Source: Deinococcus soli (ex Cha et al. 2016)
GTDB lineage: Bacteria; Deinococcota; Deinococci; Deinococcales; Deinococcaceae
Assembly: GCF_001007995.1 (NCBI RefSeq)
Contig: NZ_CP011389.1
Location: forward strand, 1-64,000
DNA length: 64,000 nucleotides
Direction of reading: 5' to 3'
How positions within the stretch are numbered: the first letter of the stretch is position 1; each line of letters opens with the position of its first letter. This document shows, piece by piece, positions 24,664-37,201 of this stretch. The position numbers and the translations under genes are program-made. The notes beneath the pieces were generated by a model. The model had not been told where the DNA came from and ran no database searches. It worked only from the letters and a program-made list of their open reading frames with translations.

Positions 24664-25824
24664 ATGCAGGCCACCCTGAGCACCACCCGCCACGCCGCCG
24701 CGATCGCGGTGGCCGTGACCGCCGGGCACTTCATCAACGACGCGTACAGCGCCATGCTCACGCCCCTCACGCCCGCCCTGCAGGCGAAGTACGGCGTCAG
24801 CATCGCCGCTGTCACGTTCCTGGGCAGCGTGTACTCCCTGACGAGCAGTGTCCTCCAGCCCGTGCTGGGCATCATAGGCGAGCGCCTCGACCGCCGCTAC
24901 GCCGCCGCACTCGGCCCGCTGATGACCGGGATCGGCCTGACCCTCATGGGTTTCGTGCCGTGGTTCGGGGCGCTGGTCCTGCTCGTCGCCGTGGCGGGAT
25001 TCGGCAGTGGCTTCTTCCACCCCGCCGGAGCGGCGTACGTCGCGCAGCACAGCCCCCCCGACAAGCGCGGCCTGTGGGCCAGTCTGTTCAGCGCGGGCGG
25101 CACCGCCGGCATGGCCCTCGGCCCCGTCTTCGCGGGCGTGGGCCTGACGCACCTGCCGTGGTTCGCGCTGATCGGAGTCGTCATCGCCGCGATCACCTTC
25201 GCCGTCACGCCCAGCGGCGTCCAGAAAGCCAAACGGATTCCCCTGCGCGACTACGCGGGCATCTTCCGGGGGCCCCTCGTGTGGCTGTGGGTCATGGCGG
25301 TCCTGCGCTCGCTGGCCAGCATGGGCTACAACGCCATGCTGCCCTTCATGCTGCTCGCCCGGGGCTTCGGCGCGCGCGAGGTCGCCATCACCCTGGCCGT
25401 GTACTCCGTCGCCAGCGCCATCGGCGGCATCGTCGGCGGACGGCTCAGCGACCGTGTGGGCCGCACCACCATCCTGCGCGGCGCGATCCTCACCACCATC
25501 CCCTTCTTCGCACTGCTGATCCTCTCCAGCCCCGCCCACTGGTGGTTCTACCCCCTGACCTTCATCGTGGGAGCCGCCGTGAACGCCAGCATCCCCGTCG
25601 GCGTCGTCACCGCTCAGGAATACGCCCCCGGCCACGTCGCCGTCGCCAGTTCCATCATGATGGGTTTCTCGTGGGGCTTCGCGGGCCTCCTCGTGTTTCT
25701 CGTGGGCGCCCTGGCCGACGCCACCAGCCCCACCACCGCCGCCCTGGCCGCACTGAGCCTGCTGATTCCCAGCGCGGTCATCGCCGCGCGCCTGCCCGAA
25801 CCGCAGAAGGTGCAGTTCAGCTGA
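24664..25824 (+). CDS. MFS exporter, fosmidomycin-resistance (Fsr) type
   Basis: The 386-residue carrier has about twelve helices. It begins with the Fsr block AGHFINDAYSAMLTPLTPAL and has the motif-A-like loop after helix 2 (GERLDRRYAAALGP) and the helix-4/5 region GSGFFHPAGAAYVAQ. Relatives export fosmidomycin and other compounds; the physiological substrate is unknown. A TAGGGT box 8 nt before the ATG suggests a nearly leaderless transcript. The 190-base upstream gap is shared with the divergent phosphoribosyltransferase-like gene. Confidence 0.88.
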   Translation: MQATLSTTRHAAAIAVAVTAGHFINDAYSAMLTPLTPALQAKYGVSIAAVTFLGSVYSLTSSVLQPVLGIIGERLDRRYAAALGPLMTGIGLTLMGFVPWFGALVLLVAVAGFGSGFFHPAGAAYVAQHSPPDKRGLWASLFSAGGTAGMALGPVFAGVGLTHLPWFALIGVVIAAITFAVTPSGVQKAKRIPLRDYAGIFRGPLVWLWVMAVLRSLASMGYNAMLPFMLLARGFGAREVAITLAVYSVASAIGGIVGGRLSDRVGRTTILRGAILTTIPFFALLILSSPAHWWFYPLTFIVGAAVNASIPVGVVTAQEYAPGHVAVASSIMMGFSWGFAGLLVFLVGALADATSPTTAALAALSLLIPSAVIAARLPEPQKVQFS

Positions 25825-25866
25825 AAGTTGGATGGCAGGAAGCCGGGTGCATGAGCACCATGAGCC

Positions 25867-26283
25867 ATGCTCGACTTCCTGTGGACGGTAGGGCCGCTGA
25901 TCGGCGGCCCACTCCTCGCCTATCTGCTCACGGTCCGCTTGCGGCGTCGGTGGCTCCGGCGGCACGCCCACTGGTGGGGCCACCTCGTCGTCCCGGCCCA
26001 TCTGGCCGCGTGTCTGACCGTGTCGCCCGTGTTCCTGATGTGGGCCGGATACATGTGGGACGTCCGGTACGGTCACTGCTCCACCGATCCGACCTTCCCG
26101 GCACTCTGCTGGGGTGACCTTCAGACCGGGGTGTTCCTGTGGGTGTGGATGGCCGGGTTCCTGACCGTCGTGCTGCTCGGCATCCGCTCGGTCGTCCACT
26201 CGCTCCGCGCTGACGACCTCACAGCCCCCAACCTCACACCAGCGCGACCTCGCGAGCTTCCTGCGCGCGGACGCCGTCCATGA
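25867..26283 (+). CDS. small membrane protein of unknown function
   Basis: The 138-residue protein has three likely membrane helices ([60 protein letters not shown]). It has two cysteines in the second extracytoplasmic loop ([13 protein letters not shown]) that could form a disulfide. Its C-terminus overlaps the end of the convergent oxidoreductase gene by 50 bases, so the true stop region could be shorter in function. I do not recognise it. Confidence 0.6.
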   Translation: MLDFLWTVGPLIGGPLLAYLLTVRLRRRWLRRHAHWWGHLVVPAHLAACLTVSPVFLMWAGYMWDVRYGHCSTDPTFPALCWGDLQTGVFLWVWMAGFLTVVLLGIRSVVHSLRADDLTAPNLTPARPRELPARGRRP

Positions 26284-27283
26284 CGAGCTTCAGGGACTCG
26301 CGGCGCTGGGCGGGGTCGGGGATGTTCAGACTGACAATAAGTTCGTCGGCGGCCGTGTCGTGGGCCAGGGTGTGCAGACGCGCGGCGACGGTGGCGGGGT
26401 CGCCGATGATCGCGCGCCGGCGCATGGAGTCGGCCAGGCCGCGTTCCTGCGGGGTGTACGGGTACGCTTTCGCCTCGGCGACAGTGGGGTAGGGGGCGCT
26501 CTCGCCCCGCATGAGGCGCAGGAACATCAGGCCGAGCGGGAGGCTGAGTTCCTCGGCTTCCTCGGCGGTGGGGGCGGTGACGACGCTCGCGGCCACGAGC
26601 ACGCGCGGTTCCGGGAAGGTTTCCGAGGGCTGGAACGCGGCCCGGTAGGCGTCTGCAGCGGCGCGGGCCTGCGCGGTGTCCGGGTTGATGTGCCACGCGA
26701 ACGCCAGCCCCGCCCCGACCTTGGCGGCGACGTGCGCGCCGTAGCCGCTGCTGCTGAGGATCCACAGCGGCGGGAACAGACCCTCGCCCGCCGGGGCGGC
26801 CACGGTGCCCGCAAAGGGGTGTCCGGCCGGGTACCGTCCGGTGCCGAAGGCGATCAGGTCCGAGAGTTGCCGCTCGAAGGACTCCTCGATCATTCCCTGC
26901 GCGCCCCGCAGTGCGCGGGCGGTGCGGCCGTCCGTGCCCGGGGCGCGGCCCAGACCCAGATCCACCCGGTCGGGCGCAAGGGCCGACAGCAGCCGGTAGC
27001 CTTCCGCGACGGCCAGCGGCGCGTGGTTGGGGAGCATCACGCCGCCCGAGCCCAGGCGGATGCGTGTGGTGCGTTGCGACGCGGCCGAGAGCACCGCCAG
27101 CGGTACGCTGGACGCCAGCGCGCCCATGTTGTGGTGCTCGGCCACCCAGTACCGGCTGTAATTCGCGTCCTCGGCGGCCTTCGCGTACGCCAGGGCGGCC
27201 TCGACCGACTCGGCGGCGCTGGACCCCAGCGGCACGGGCACAAGATCAAGCACGGACAGAGGCAGGGGAGAGGGAACGCTCAT
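26234..27283 (-). CDS. luciferase-like (LLM class) flavin-dependent oxidoreductase
   Basis: The 349-residue TIM-barrel protein starts [15 protein letters not shown] and continues [40 protein letters not shown] and [13 protein letters not shown]. This is the pattern of the MsnO8-type LLM oxidoreductases that use reduced FMN. It has the late [12 protein letters not shown] block. The substrate is not predictable. It is convergent with the preceding small gene and reads away from the P-loop kinase gene. Confidence 0.92.
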   Translation of the reverse strand: MSVPSPLPLSVLDLVPVPLGSSAAESVEAALAYAKAAEDANYSRYWVAEHHNMGALASSVPLAVLSAASQRTTRIRLGSGGVMLPNHAPLAVAEGYRLLSALAPDRVDLGLGRAPGTDGRTARALRGAQGMIEESFERQLSDLIAFGTGRYPAGHPFAGTVAAPAGEGLFPPLWILSSSGYGAHVAAKVGAGLAFAWHINPDTAQARAAADAYRAAFQPSETFPEPRVLVAASVVTAPTAEEAEELSLPLGLMFLRLMRGESAPYPTVAEAKAYPYTPQERGLADSMRRRAIIGDPATVAARLHTLAHDTAADELIVSLNIPDPAQRRESLKLVMDGVRAQEAREVALV

Positions 27284-27384
27284 GCCCGGCAGTGTGCGCC
27301 CCCCCGCGTGGGGAGAAGCTGTGCGTGGTCACGGTAGGTCAGGTGACGGATGCCTGCCGGCCCTGGACCTGTCAGAGTCGGCGC

Positions 27385-27927
27385 ATGCTGATCGTGCTGA
27401 CCGGAGCGTCCGGCGTTGGAAAGACCACGCTGCTGCCGCACCTGAAGGGCGCTTGCCCGGAGGTCGACTGGCACGACTTCGACGAGCGGTGGCAGGGTGG
27501 TGGGACAGCCGAGCGGCAGCAGCTGACCGATGAGTGGATCCGGGCCGCTCTGGGCGCGGGGCGAACTCTCGGGCTGCTCGGACCGTGCCCGCTGGGCGAG
27601 GTGCTGGCCGCCCCCTCGATGCCCGCCGCGGCGCTGGTGCGGCACGCCCTGCTGGACGTCGGAGATGTCGAGCGCATCAGTCGCCTGCGGACGCGCGGCG
27701 ACGGGCAGGACACGCAGGATGTCCTGAACTGGTCGGCGTGGCTGCGCCTGCACCACCACGACCTGCTGTGGCGCCCGGACGTGATCATGCAGGGAGGCTG
27801 GCCGGACATGCAGTGGGATCGCTGGCTGAATGGAGATCGCAGCGAATGGCCCACACGCACACTGGACGTGTCAGGGCTGAGCCCGGCGCGCAGTGCGGAA
27901 TGGATCCGTCGCTGGCTGACTGGGTAA
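27385..27927 (+). CDS. P-loop kinase-like protein
   Basis: The 180-residue protein opens with MLIVLTGASGVGKTTLLPHL, a P-loop of the AAA_33/adenylate-kinase-like type. The acidic WHDFDERWQGG follows at the expected position of a substrate- or metal-binding block. The remaining sequence is poorly typed. It may phosphorylate a small molecule. CAGAGT lies 6 nt before the ATG. A distant relative in form is at 60213. Confidence 0.7.
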   Translation: MLIVLTGASGVGKTTLLPHLKGACPEVDWHDFDERWQGGGTAERQQLTDEWIRAALGAGRTLGLLGPCPLGEVLAAPSMPAAALVRHALLDVGDVERISRLRTRGDGQDTQDVLNWSAWLRLHHHDLLWRPDVIMQGGWPDMQWDRWLNGDRSEWPTRTLDVSGLSPARSAEWIRRWLTG

Positions 27928-27996
27928 CGCCGGGGTGCGGGGCACACCCCTAGCCCTCTGCACCCCCGCGTCCGGTTGATCCTGCCCACCCGCCTC

Positions 27997-28023
27997 TATC
28001 CTGGGCCCCATGAGGGCAGGTCA

Positions 28024-28027
<4 letters not shown>
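27997..28027 (+). promoter_or_regulatory. -10 box and five-codon leaderless mini-ORF overlapping glcF
   Basis: TATCCT (27997-28002) lies 7 nt before an ATG (28010) that opens the reading frame MRAGQ and stops at TGA 28025-28027. That stop overlaps the glcF ATG at 28024 (ATGA). The mini-ORF also contains AGGGCAGG, which could serve as the glcF ribosome-binding site. Coupled translation is inferred. Confidence 0.5.
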
Positions 28028-29301
<1,274 letters not shown>

Positions 29302-29344
29302 GGGTCGAGGGGAGATGGTTGATGGGTGATGGAAGGGTGGGCTT

Positions 29345-30769
<1,425 letters not shown>

Positions 30770-30778
<9 letters not shown>

Positions 30779-30829
30779 TGGTTGACAGTGGATGGAGGAC
30801 CTTCGCCTTTCTATCAACCATCGACCATC
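30770..30829. repeat. hairpin of GATGGTT-type repeats between glcD and glcE
   Basis: GATGGTTGATGGTTGA (30770-30785) pairs with 30814-30829 at 15 of 16 positions around a 28-base loop. The 5' arm includes the glcD stop codon. Related GATGGTTGATGG motifs lie between glcF and glcD at about 29313-29333. It could pause transcription or stabilise the upstream message. Confidence 0.55.
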
Positions 30830-30856
30830 TCCCATTTTCTGCGCCGGAGGCGCCTC

Positions 30857-31504
<648 letters not shown>

Positions 31505-31593
31505 AGGTCCCCTGAAGCTGTCCTCATGACTGACCCGCCGCGCACACGTGCCGGGCGAATACACACCTGACACTTTTCGCTATTCTGTCGGGC

Positions 31594-33489
31594 GTGCTGA
31601 AACACATCTCCCTGATGACCGCGCTCATGCTCGGCGCTGCGGGCGCGCAGACTGTCGAACTGCGCATCCTCGAAACCACCGACCTTCACACCGCCGCCAA
31701 GGGCTATGACTACTACCAGGACAAGCCCACCGGCGAGTTCGGCCTGGAGTACACCGCCACGCTGATTGCCAAGGCCCGCGCCGAGAAGGTCAACACGCTG
31801 CTGTTCGACAACGGCGACCTGATCCAGGGCAACCCGCTCGGCGACTACGCCGCGCGCGTCGCGCCCATCAAGGACGGCGAACTGCACCCCATGCACCAGG
31901 CCATGCGCTCCCTGAAATACGACGGTGCCACCCTGGGCAACCACGAATTCAACTACGGCCTGGACTACCTCGACCGCGTGCTGAAGTCCGCGCCCATGCC
32001 GTACGTGAACGCCAACGTCCTGAACATGGACGGCAGTAACAAATACACCCCCTACGTCATCCAGCGCAAACTGGTCCGTGACACGCAGGGCCGCCCGTAC
32101 TACATCAACGTCGGCGTGATCGGCTTCACGCCCCCCCAGATCGTCAACTGGGACAAGGCGTACCTCGACGGCAAGGTGCAGGTCATGGACATCGTCCAGA
32201 GCGCCCAGAAGTTCGTGCCTGACATGAAAGCCAGGGGCGCGGACATCATCGTCGCGCTGGCCCACACCGGCATCAACAGCGGCGCGTACACCCCCGGCCA
32301 GGAACAGGCCGGTGCGGAACTCACCAAGGTCCCCGGCCTGGACGTGATCCTGACCGGGCACAGCCACCTGGAATTCCCCGGCCCGGCCTACAAGGACGTC
32401 CCCGGCGTGAACCTCGCCAAGGGCACCATCAACGGCAAGGTCGTCCTGATGCCCGGCTTCTGGGGCAACAACCTCGGCGTCGCCGACCTGAAACTGAACT
32501 TCGACCGCAAGACCCAGAAGTGGACCATCCTGGACGCGCAGGGCGGCATCCGCCCCATCTGGGACAAGACCGCCAAGAAGAGCCTCGTGACCGCCGACGC
32601 GACCGTCGCCGCCGCCGTCGAGGGCGCGCACCAGGGCACCCTGGGCTACGTGCGCGGCAAGGTCGCCGACCTGACCGCCCCCATCAACTCCTACTGGGCC
32701 CTGACGCAGGACGACCCCAGCGTGCAGCTCGTCAGCAACGCGCAGATCGCGTACGTGAAGGCCGCGCTGAGCAGCACCCAGTACAAGGACCTGCCCGTCC
32801 TCTCCGCCGCGGCGCCCTTCAAGGCCGGGGGCCGCGCGGGCGTCAGCTACTACACCGACATTCCCGCCGGGACGCTGGCGATCAAGAACGTCGCCGACCT
32901 GTACGTGTACCCGAACACCGTGCAGGCCGTGCTCGTGACCGGCGCGCAGGTGCAGGAGTGGCTGGAACGCAGCGCCGGGCAGTTCAAGCAGATCGACCCC
33001 AGCAAGGCTGAACCCCAGGCGCTGGTGGACGAGACCTTCCCCACCTACAACTTCGACGTGATCGACGGCGTGAGCTACGAGATCGACGTGACCCAGCCCA
33101 ACCGATACAACAGCAGAGGCGAGGTCGTGAACCCGAACGCCCGCCGCATCAAGAACCTGACGTTCATGGGCAAACCCATCGACCCGGCCGCGCAGTTCGT
33201 GGTCGCCACGAACAACTACCGCGCCTCGGGCGGCGGCTCGTTCCCCGGCCTGAACGGCAAGAACATCATCCTGCAGGCACCCGACGAGACCCGCGAGGCC
33301 CTCGTGAAGTACTTCAACGAGCAGAAGACCGTCAACCCCAGCGCTGACGGCAACTGGAAGCTCACGCCTATCCCCGGCGCGACCCTGCTGTACGCCAGCA
33401 GCCCCACCGCCCAGAAGTACGCGCCCGCGAACGCCACGCTGGTCAAGACCCGCGACGACGGTTTCGCCGAGTACTACATCAAGTACTGA
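31594..33489 (+). CDS. exported 5'-nucleotidase / 2',3'-cyclic phosphodiesterase
   Basis: The 631-residue protein has a signal peptide (LMTALMLGAAGAQ), then the metallophosphatase blocks TTDLHTAAKGYDYY, DNGDLIQGNPLGDY, GNHEFNYGLDYL, LAHTGI and TGHSHLEFP. A C-terminal 5'-nucleotidase domain follows (YPNTVQAVLVTG, TFPTYNFDVIDG, RASGGGSFPGL). It would release nucleosides from extracellular nucleotides in the periplasm; CpdB is the closest model. GTG at 31594 has TATTCT exactly 7 nt upstream (leaderless). A Rho-independent terminator follows. Confidence 0.93.
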   Translation: MLKHISLMTALMLGAAGAQTVELRILETTDLHTAAKGYDYYQDKPTGEFGLEYTATLIAKARAEKVNTLLFDNGDLIQGNPLGDYAARVAPIKDGELHPMHQAMRSLKYDGATLGNHEFNYGLDYLDRVLKSAPMPYVNANVLNMDGSNKYTPYVIQRKLVRDTQGRPYYINVGVIGFTPPQIVNWDKAYLDGKVQVMDIVQSAQKFVPDMKARGADIIVALAHTGINSGAYTPGQEQAGAELTKVPGLDVILTGHSHLEFPGPAYKDVPGVNLAKGTINGKVVLMPGFWGNNLGVADLKLNFDRKTQKWTILDAQGGIRPIWDKTAKKSLVTADATVAAAVEGAHQGTLGYVRGKVADLTAPINSYWALTQDDPSVQLVSNAQIAYVKAALSSTQYKDLPVLSAAAPFKAGGRAGVSYYTDIPAGTLAIKNVADLYVYPNTVQAVLVTGAQVQEWLERSAGQFKQIDPSKAEPQALVDETFPTYNFDVIDGVSYEIDVTQPNRYNSRGEVVNPNARRIKNLTFMGKPIDPAAQFVVATNNYRASGGGSFPGLNGKNIILQAPDETREALVKYFNEQKTVNPSADGNWKLTPIPGATLLYASSPTAQKYAPANATLVKTRDDGFAEYYIKY

Positions 33490-33505
33490 TCACCGGCGCG
33501 TCTTG

Positions 33506-33536
33506 CACCCCCGGCCACGGCTGGGGGTGTTTTCTT
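33506..33536 (+). terminator. Rho-independent terminator of the nucleotidase gene
   Basis: CACCCCC (33506-33512) pairs with GGGGGTG (33523-33529), followed by TTTTCTT. Confidence 0.85.
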
Positions 33537-33783
33537 GCTGCCCGCCGCAGCCCGGGGGGCTGATCAGGGGCAGGTGCAACGGAGGCTGGCTGTTGGGAGG
33601 TGATCCCGCTCCGCAGGGGTTCGGGGTCAGAGGTCCGGGAGGGAGAGATCTGAATGGTTTTCGAACGCCTCGTCGCGTCTGTCGGTGGCCGTGGTGGGGT
33701 GCCTCCGGTGGGGGGGCTGGACAGGCTCCGATGCTGTCCTGGTCGACGTTCTTCCGAGGTTGCGAATTCTGAACTTCAGGTGT

Positions 33784-33826
33784 TGGAACTGTTTCCATTG
33801 ACAGCCTGAGAGTGGCGGTGTACGCT
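33784..33826 (+). promoter_or_regulatory. promoter and operator candidate of the sugar-transport operon
   Basis: TTGACA (33798-33803) is 17 bases from TACGCT (33821-33826). Just upstream, TGGAA-CTGT-TTCCA (33784-33797) is a perfect 5-bp inverted repeat of the LacI-family kind abutting the -35 box. About 240 bases between the preceding terminator and this site hold no recognisable gene. Confidence 0.75.
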
Positions 33827-33906
33827 TGCCACACCAAGAACGAAACACGTGGAACCGCTTCACAGAAGCGGGCCGGGCCTGTCCGGCACCCACCCAAGGG
33901 GGATGC

Positions 33907-35166
33907 ATGAAGAAAGTCATCGCACTCGTCAGCCTCAGCGCCGCCATCGCCGTCAGCAGCAACGCCAGCGCCGTCACCGTCACCCTCGCCTGCGGCGCCG
34001 TGGGCCAGGAACTCGAACTCTGCAAGGCCGGCGCCGCCCGCTGGGCCAAGAAGACCGGCAACGAAGTCAAGATCTTCGAGAGCCCCAACCTCACCAACGA
34101 CCGCCTCGGCCTGTACCAGCAGCAACTCGCCGCCAAGAGCAGCGACATCGACGTCTACCAGCTCGACGTCGTCTGGCCCGGTCTGCTCGCCCAGCACTTC
34201 GTGGACCTGAAGGGCAAGGTGCCCGCCGCTGAAGTCAACGCGCACTTCAAGGGCATCATCGACGCCAACACTGTCAACGGCAAACTCGTCGCCATTCCCT
34301 GGTTCACCGACGCCGGTCTGCTGTACTACCGCACCGACCTCCTGAAGAAGTACGGCTTCACCGCCGCCCCCAAGACCTGGACCGAACTGGCCCTGATGGC
34401 CAAGAAGATCCAGACCGGCGAGCAGAAGACCAACAAGGCCTTCACCGGCTTCGTCTGGCAGGGCAAGAACTACGAAGGGCTGACCTGCGACGCCCTGGAA
34501 TGGGTCGTGAGCTTCGGCGGCGGCACCATCGTCGACAACACCGGCAAGGTCACAATCAACAACGCCCAGGCCGCCAAGGCCCTGGACACCGCCGCCAGCT
34601 GGATCAAGAGCATCAGCCCCGCCGGCGTCACCACCTACGCCGAGGAAGAAGCCCGCGGCATCTTCCAGTCCGGCAACGCCGCCTTCATGCGCAACTGGCC
34701 CTACGCCTGGGCACTCGGCCAGGGCGACGACAGCAAGGTCAAGGGCAAGATCGGCGTCGCGCCCCTGCCCAGCGGCGGCAGCCGCAACGCCGCCACCCTC
34801 GGCGGCTGGCAGCTCGGCGTGAGCAGCTACAGCAAGAACCAGGCCGCCGCCATCGACCTCGTGCGCTACCTCGCCGGCCCCGCCGAGCAGAAGATCCGCG
34901 CGATCGAAGGGGCCTACAACCCCACCATCCAGAGCCTCTACAAGGACAAGGACGTGCTCGCCAAGAACCCCTTCTTCGGCAGCCTGTACAGCGTCTTCAC
35001 CAGCGCCGTCGCCCGTCCCTCCGGCCCCACCAAGGGCAAGTACAACCAGGTCTCCCAGGCCTTCAGCACCGCCGTCAGTGACGTTCTGAACGGCAAGATG
35101 AAAGGCCAGGCCGCCGTCGCCAAACTTGCCGGCGACCTGAACCGCATCAAGGGCCGCGGCTGGTAA
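33907..35166 (+). CDS. sugar ABC transporter substrate-binding protein (trehalose/maltose type)
   Basis: The 419-residue exported protein has a signal peptide ([22 protein letters not shown]) and the extracellular solute-binding family 1 fold ([52 protein letters not shown]). It delivers a disaccharide to the permeases encoded next. Relatives in Deinococcus-Thermus bind trehalose, maltose, sucrose or palatinose. ATG at 33907 follows an AAGGGGGATG stretch. A strong terminator-like hairpin separates it from the permeases, which usually keeps the binding protein in excess. Confidence 0.93.
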   Translation: MKKVIALVSLSAAIAVSSNASAVTVTLACGAVGQELELCKAGAARWAKKTGNEVKIFESPNLTNDRLGLYQQQLAAKSSDIDVYQLDVVWPGLLAQHFVDLKGKVPAAEVNAHFKGIIDANTVNGKLVAIPWFTDAGLLYYRTDLLKKYGFTAAPKTWTELALMAKKIQTGEQKTNKAFTGFVWQGKNYEGLTCDALEWVVSFGGGTIVDNTGKVTINNAQAAKALDTAASWIKSISPAGVTTYAEEEARGIFQSGNAAFMRNWPYAWALGQGDDSKVKGKIGVAPLPSGGSRNAATLGGWQLGVSSYSKNQAAAIDLVRYLAGPAEQKIRAIEGAYNPTIQSLYKDKDVLAKNPFFGSLYSVFTSAVARPSGPTKGKYNQVSQAFSTAVSDVLNGKMKGQAAVAKLAGDLNRIKGRGW

Positions 35167-35182
35167 GCCCCACCCACTGACA

Positions 35183-35220
35183 GGGGGGACGCCCACCACC
35201 CGGGGGCGTCCCCCCGTTTT
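35183..35220 (+). terminator. strong hairpin between binding-protein and permease genes
   Basis: Perfect 12-base arms (GGGGGGACGCCC at 35183-35194 and 35204-35215) followed by GTTTT. It should terminate most transcripts, with readthrough into the permeases. Confidence 0.85.
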
Positions 35221-35304
35221 CACCCCCTTACGGAAGTGTTCATCCCGACTGAACACCCACCGCCCGGCCTACACTGAACGCATTCCACAGGAGGTACACC
35301 CGGC

Positions 35305-36234
35305 ATGACCGTGAACCCCACCGCGCCCACCCGGCCCGTCCGCACCCGCGGCATCGAAGCGGCCCGCGCCCGGCAGGCCATCTGGCTGCTGCTGCCCACC
35401 CTGATCGCGATCGCCCTGGTCGCTGGCTACCCGCTGTACCGCACCATCTACTTCTCGCTGTTCGAGGCGAACCTCACCACCCCGGACCAGCGCAGCTTCA
35501 TCGGCCTGGGGAACTTCTGGTTCACCACCGAGGACGGCGTGGCCCTGGGCTTCCTGCAGGACCCCAAATGGTGGGGCGCCGTGAAGAACACGCTGCTGTT
35601 CACCGTTGTGTCCGTCACACTGGAAACGATCTTCGGCATGATCATCGCCCTGGTCGTGAACAGCGCCTTCAAGGGCCGCGGCCTGCTGCGCACTGCCATG
35701 CTGGTCCCCTGGGCGATCCCCACCGTCGTGTCCGCGCAGATGTGGTCGTACCTGTACAACGACACCTTCGGCCTGATCGGCCGCGGCCTGCTGGGCGGAC
35801 AGGCGCTGCTCGCCAACACCGACAGCGCCATCTGGGCCCTGATCGCCGTGGACGTCTGGAAGACCACCAGCTTCATGGCCCTGCTGATCCTCGCGGGCCT
35901 GCAGAGCCTCCCCAGCGACATGTACGAGGCGGCCGACATGGACGGCGCGAGCAAATGGACGCAGTTCTGGCGCCTGACCCTCCCGCTGCTGCGCCCCGCG
36001 CTGCTCGTCGCGCTGGTGTTCCGCAGCCTGGACGCCCTGCGCGTGTTCGACATCATGTCCGTGATGCTCGGCAACGTGAACGCCGCCGCGACCAGCATGA
36101 CCGGCTACGCCCGGCAGGCCCTGATCGACAACTCGCTGCTCGGCTACGGCAGCGCCGTCAGCGTGGCGATCTTCGTGATCATCATGGTCATCGTCGTCAT
36201 CTACGTCACCGCGTTCCGCGTGAAATTCGACTGA
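35305..36234 (+). CDS. sugar ABC transporter permease, MalF-like
   Basis: The 309-residue protein has about six membrane helices and the permease EAA loop [20 protein letters not shown], which docks on the ATPase. It starts with a hydrophilic tail, then [26 protein letters not shown]. The ribosome-binding site AGGAGG is 10 nt upstream. It overlaps no gene but is 10 bases from the second permease. No ATPase gene is present here; a shared MsmK/MalK-type ATPase encoded elsewhere is likely. Confidence 0.93.
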   Translation: MTVNPTAPTRPVRTRGIEAARARQAIWLLLPTLIAIALVAGYPLYRTIYFSLFEANLTTPDQRSFIGLGNFWFTTEDGVALGFLQDPKWWGAVKNTLLFTVVSVTLETIFGMIIALVVNSAFKGRGLLRTAMLVPWAIPTVVSAQMWSYLYNDTFGLIGRGLLGGQALLANTDSAIWALIAVDVWKTTSFMALLILAGLQSLPSDMYEAADMDGASKWTQFWRLTLPLLRPALLVALVFRSLDALRVFDIMSVMLGNVNAAATSMTGYARQALIDNSLLGYGSAVSVAIFVIIMVIVVIYVTAFRVKFD

Positions 36235-36244
36235 GGGGACCGAC

Positions 36245-37096
36245 ATGAACCTGAAGACCAAGAACCCGGCCCTGTACTACCTGCAACGCGCCGCCTTCTA
36301 CCTGCTCGTGCTGGTCATCGCCTTCTACCTGCTCGCCCCGTTCTTCTGGGCGGTCCTGACCAGCCTGCGCTCCCCCGGCGATCTGTTCCTGCAACCCGCG
36401 CAGTTCATCGCCGCCGAGACCACCTTCCAGAACTACACCCAGGTGTTCGCCAACCCGAACTTCCAGCGCGGCCTGCTGTACTCGCTGATCGTCGCCGTCG
36501 GCTCGGTCCTCATCAGCCTGCTGATCGGTTCGTTCGCCGCGTACGCCCTGGGCCGCTTCCGCTTCAGGGGCAAGCAGATCATCATGTACGTCATCCTGGC
36601 CGTCAGCGTCTTCCCGCAGATCGCCGTGCTGTCGGGCCTGTACACCCTGATCAGCGCCCTGGGCCTGTACAACAACCCCGTCGGTCTGATCCTCACGTAC
36701 CTGATCTTCACCATCCCCTTCACGGTCTGGGTGCTGACCAGCTTCGTGCGCGACATCCCCGGGGAGCTGGAAGAGGCGGCGCTGGTGGACGGCGCCAGTC
36801 CCCTCCAGACCCTCTTCCAGGTGCTGTTCCCCGTCATGATGCCCGCCCTGGTCACCACCGGCCTGCTGGCGTTCATCAACGCCTGGAACGAGTACCTGTT
36901 CGCCCTGACCTTCACCAGCACCAACCGCACCGTGCCGGTCGTGATCGCCAACTACTCCGGCGCGACCCAGTTCGACCAGCCCTGGGGCCAGATCATGGCC
37001 GCCAGCATCGTCGTGACCATCCCCCTGATCATCCTGGTGCTCGTGTTCCAGCGCAACATCGTGTCCGGTCTGACCGCCGGGGCCGTCAAGGGCTGA
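36245..37096 (+). CDS. sugar ABC transporter permease, MalG-like
   Basis: The 283-residue membrane protein has six helices and the EAA loop [21 protein letters not shown]. It has the usual MalG C-terminal pattern ([25 protein letters not shown]). It pairs with the MalF-like subunit to form the translocation pore. The ribosome-binding site is GAGGGGAC, 5 nt before the ATG. A hairpin follows. Confidence 0.93.
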   Translation: MNLKTKNPALYYLQRAAFYLLVLVIAFYLLAPFFWAVLTSLRSPGDLFLQPAQFIAAETTFQNYTQVFANPNFQRGLLYSLIVAVGSVLISLLIGSFAAYALGRFRFRGKQIIMYVILAVSVFPQIAVLSGLYTLISALGLYNNPVGLILTYLIFTIPFTVWVLTSFVRDIPGELEEAALVDGASPLQTLFQVLFPVMMPALVTTGLLAFINAWNEYLFALTFTSTNRTVPVVIANYSGATQFDQPWGQIMAASIVVTIPLIILVLVFQRNIVSGLTAGAVKG

Positions 37097-37126
37097 CGCA
37101 CGCAGGAACCCACCGGAAGCAGACAG

Positions 37127-37160
37127 CAGAGGCCCCGGGGACGATCCCTCGGGGCCTCTG
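37127..37160. terminator. hairpin after the permease operon
   Basis: CAGAGGCCCC (37127-37136) pairs perfectly with 37151-37160 between two convergent genes, so it may serve both strands. Confidence 0.7.
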
Positions 37161-37201
37161 CCTGTGAAGCCGCGGGAAGCCCGAACCTCCAGCCCCCCAA
37201 G

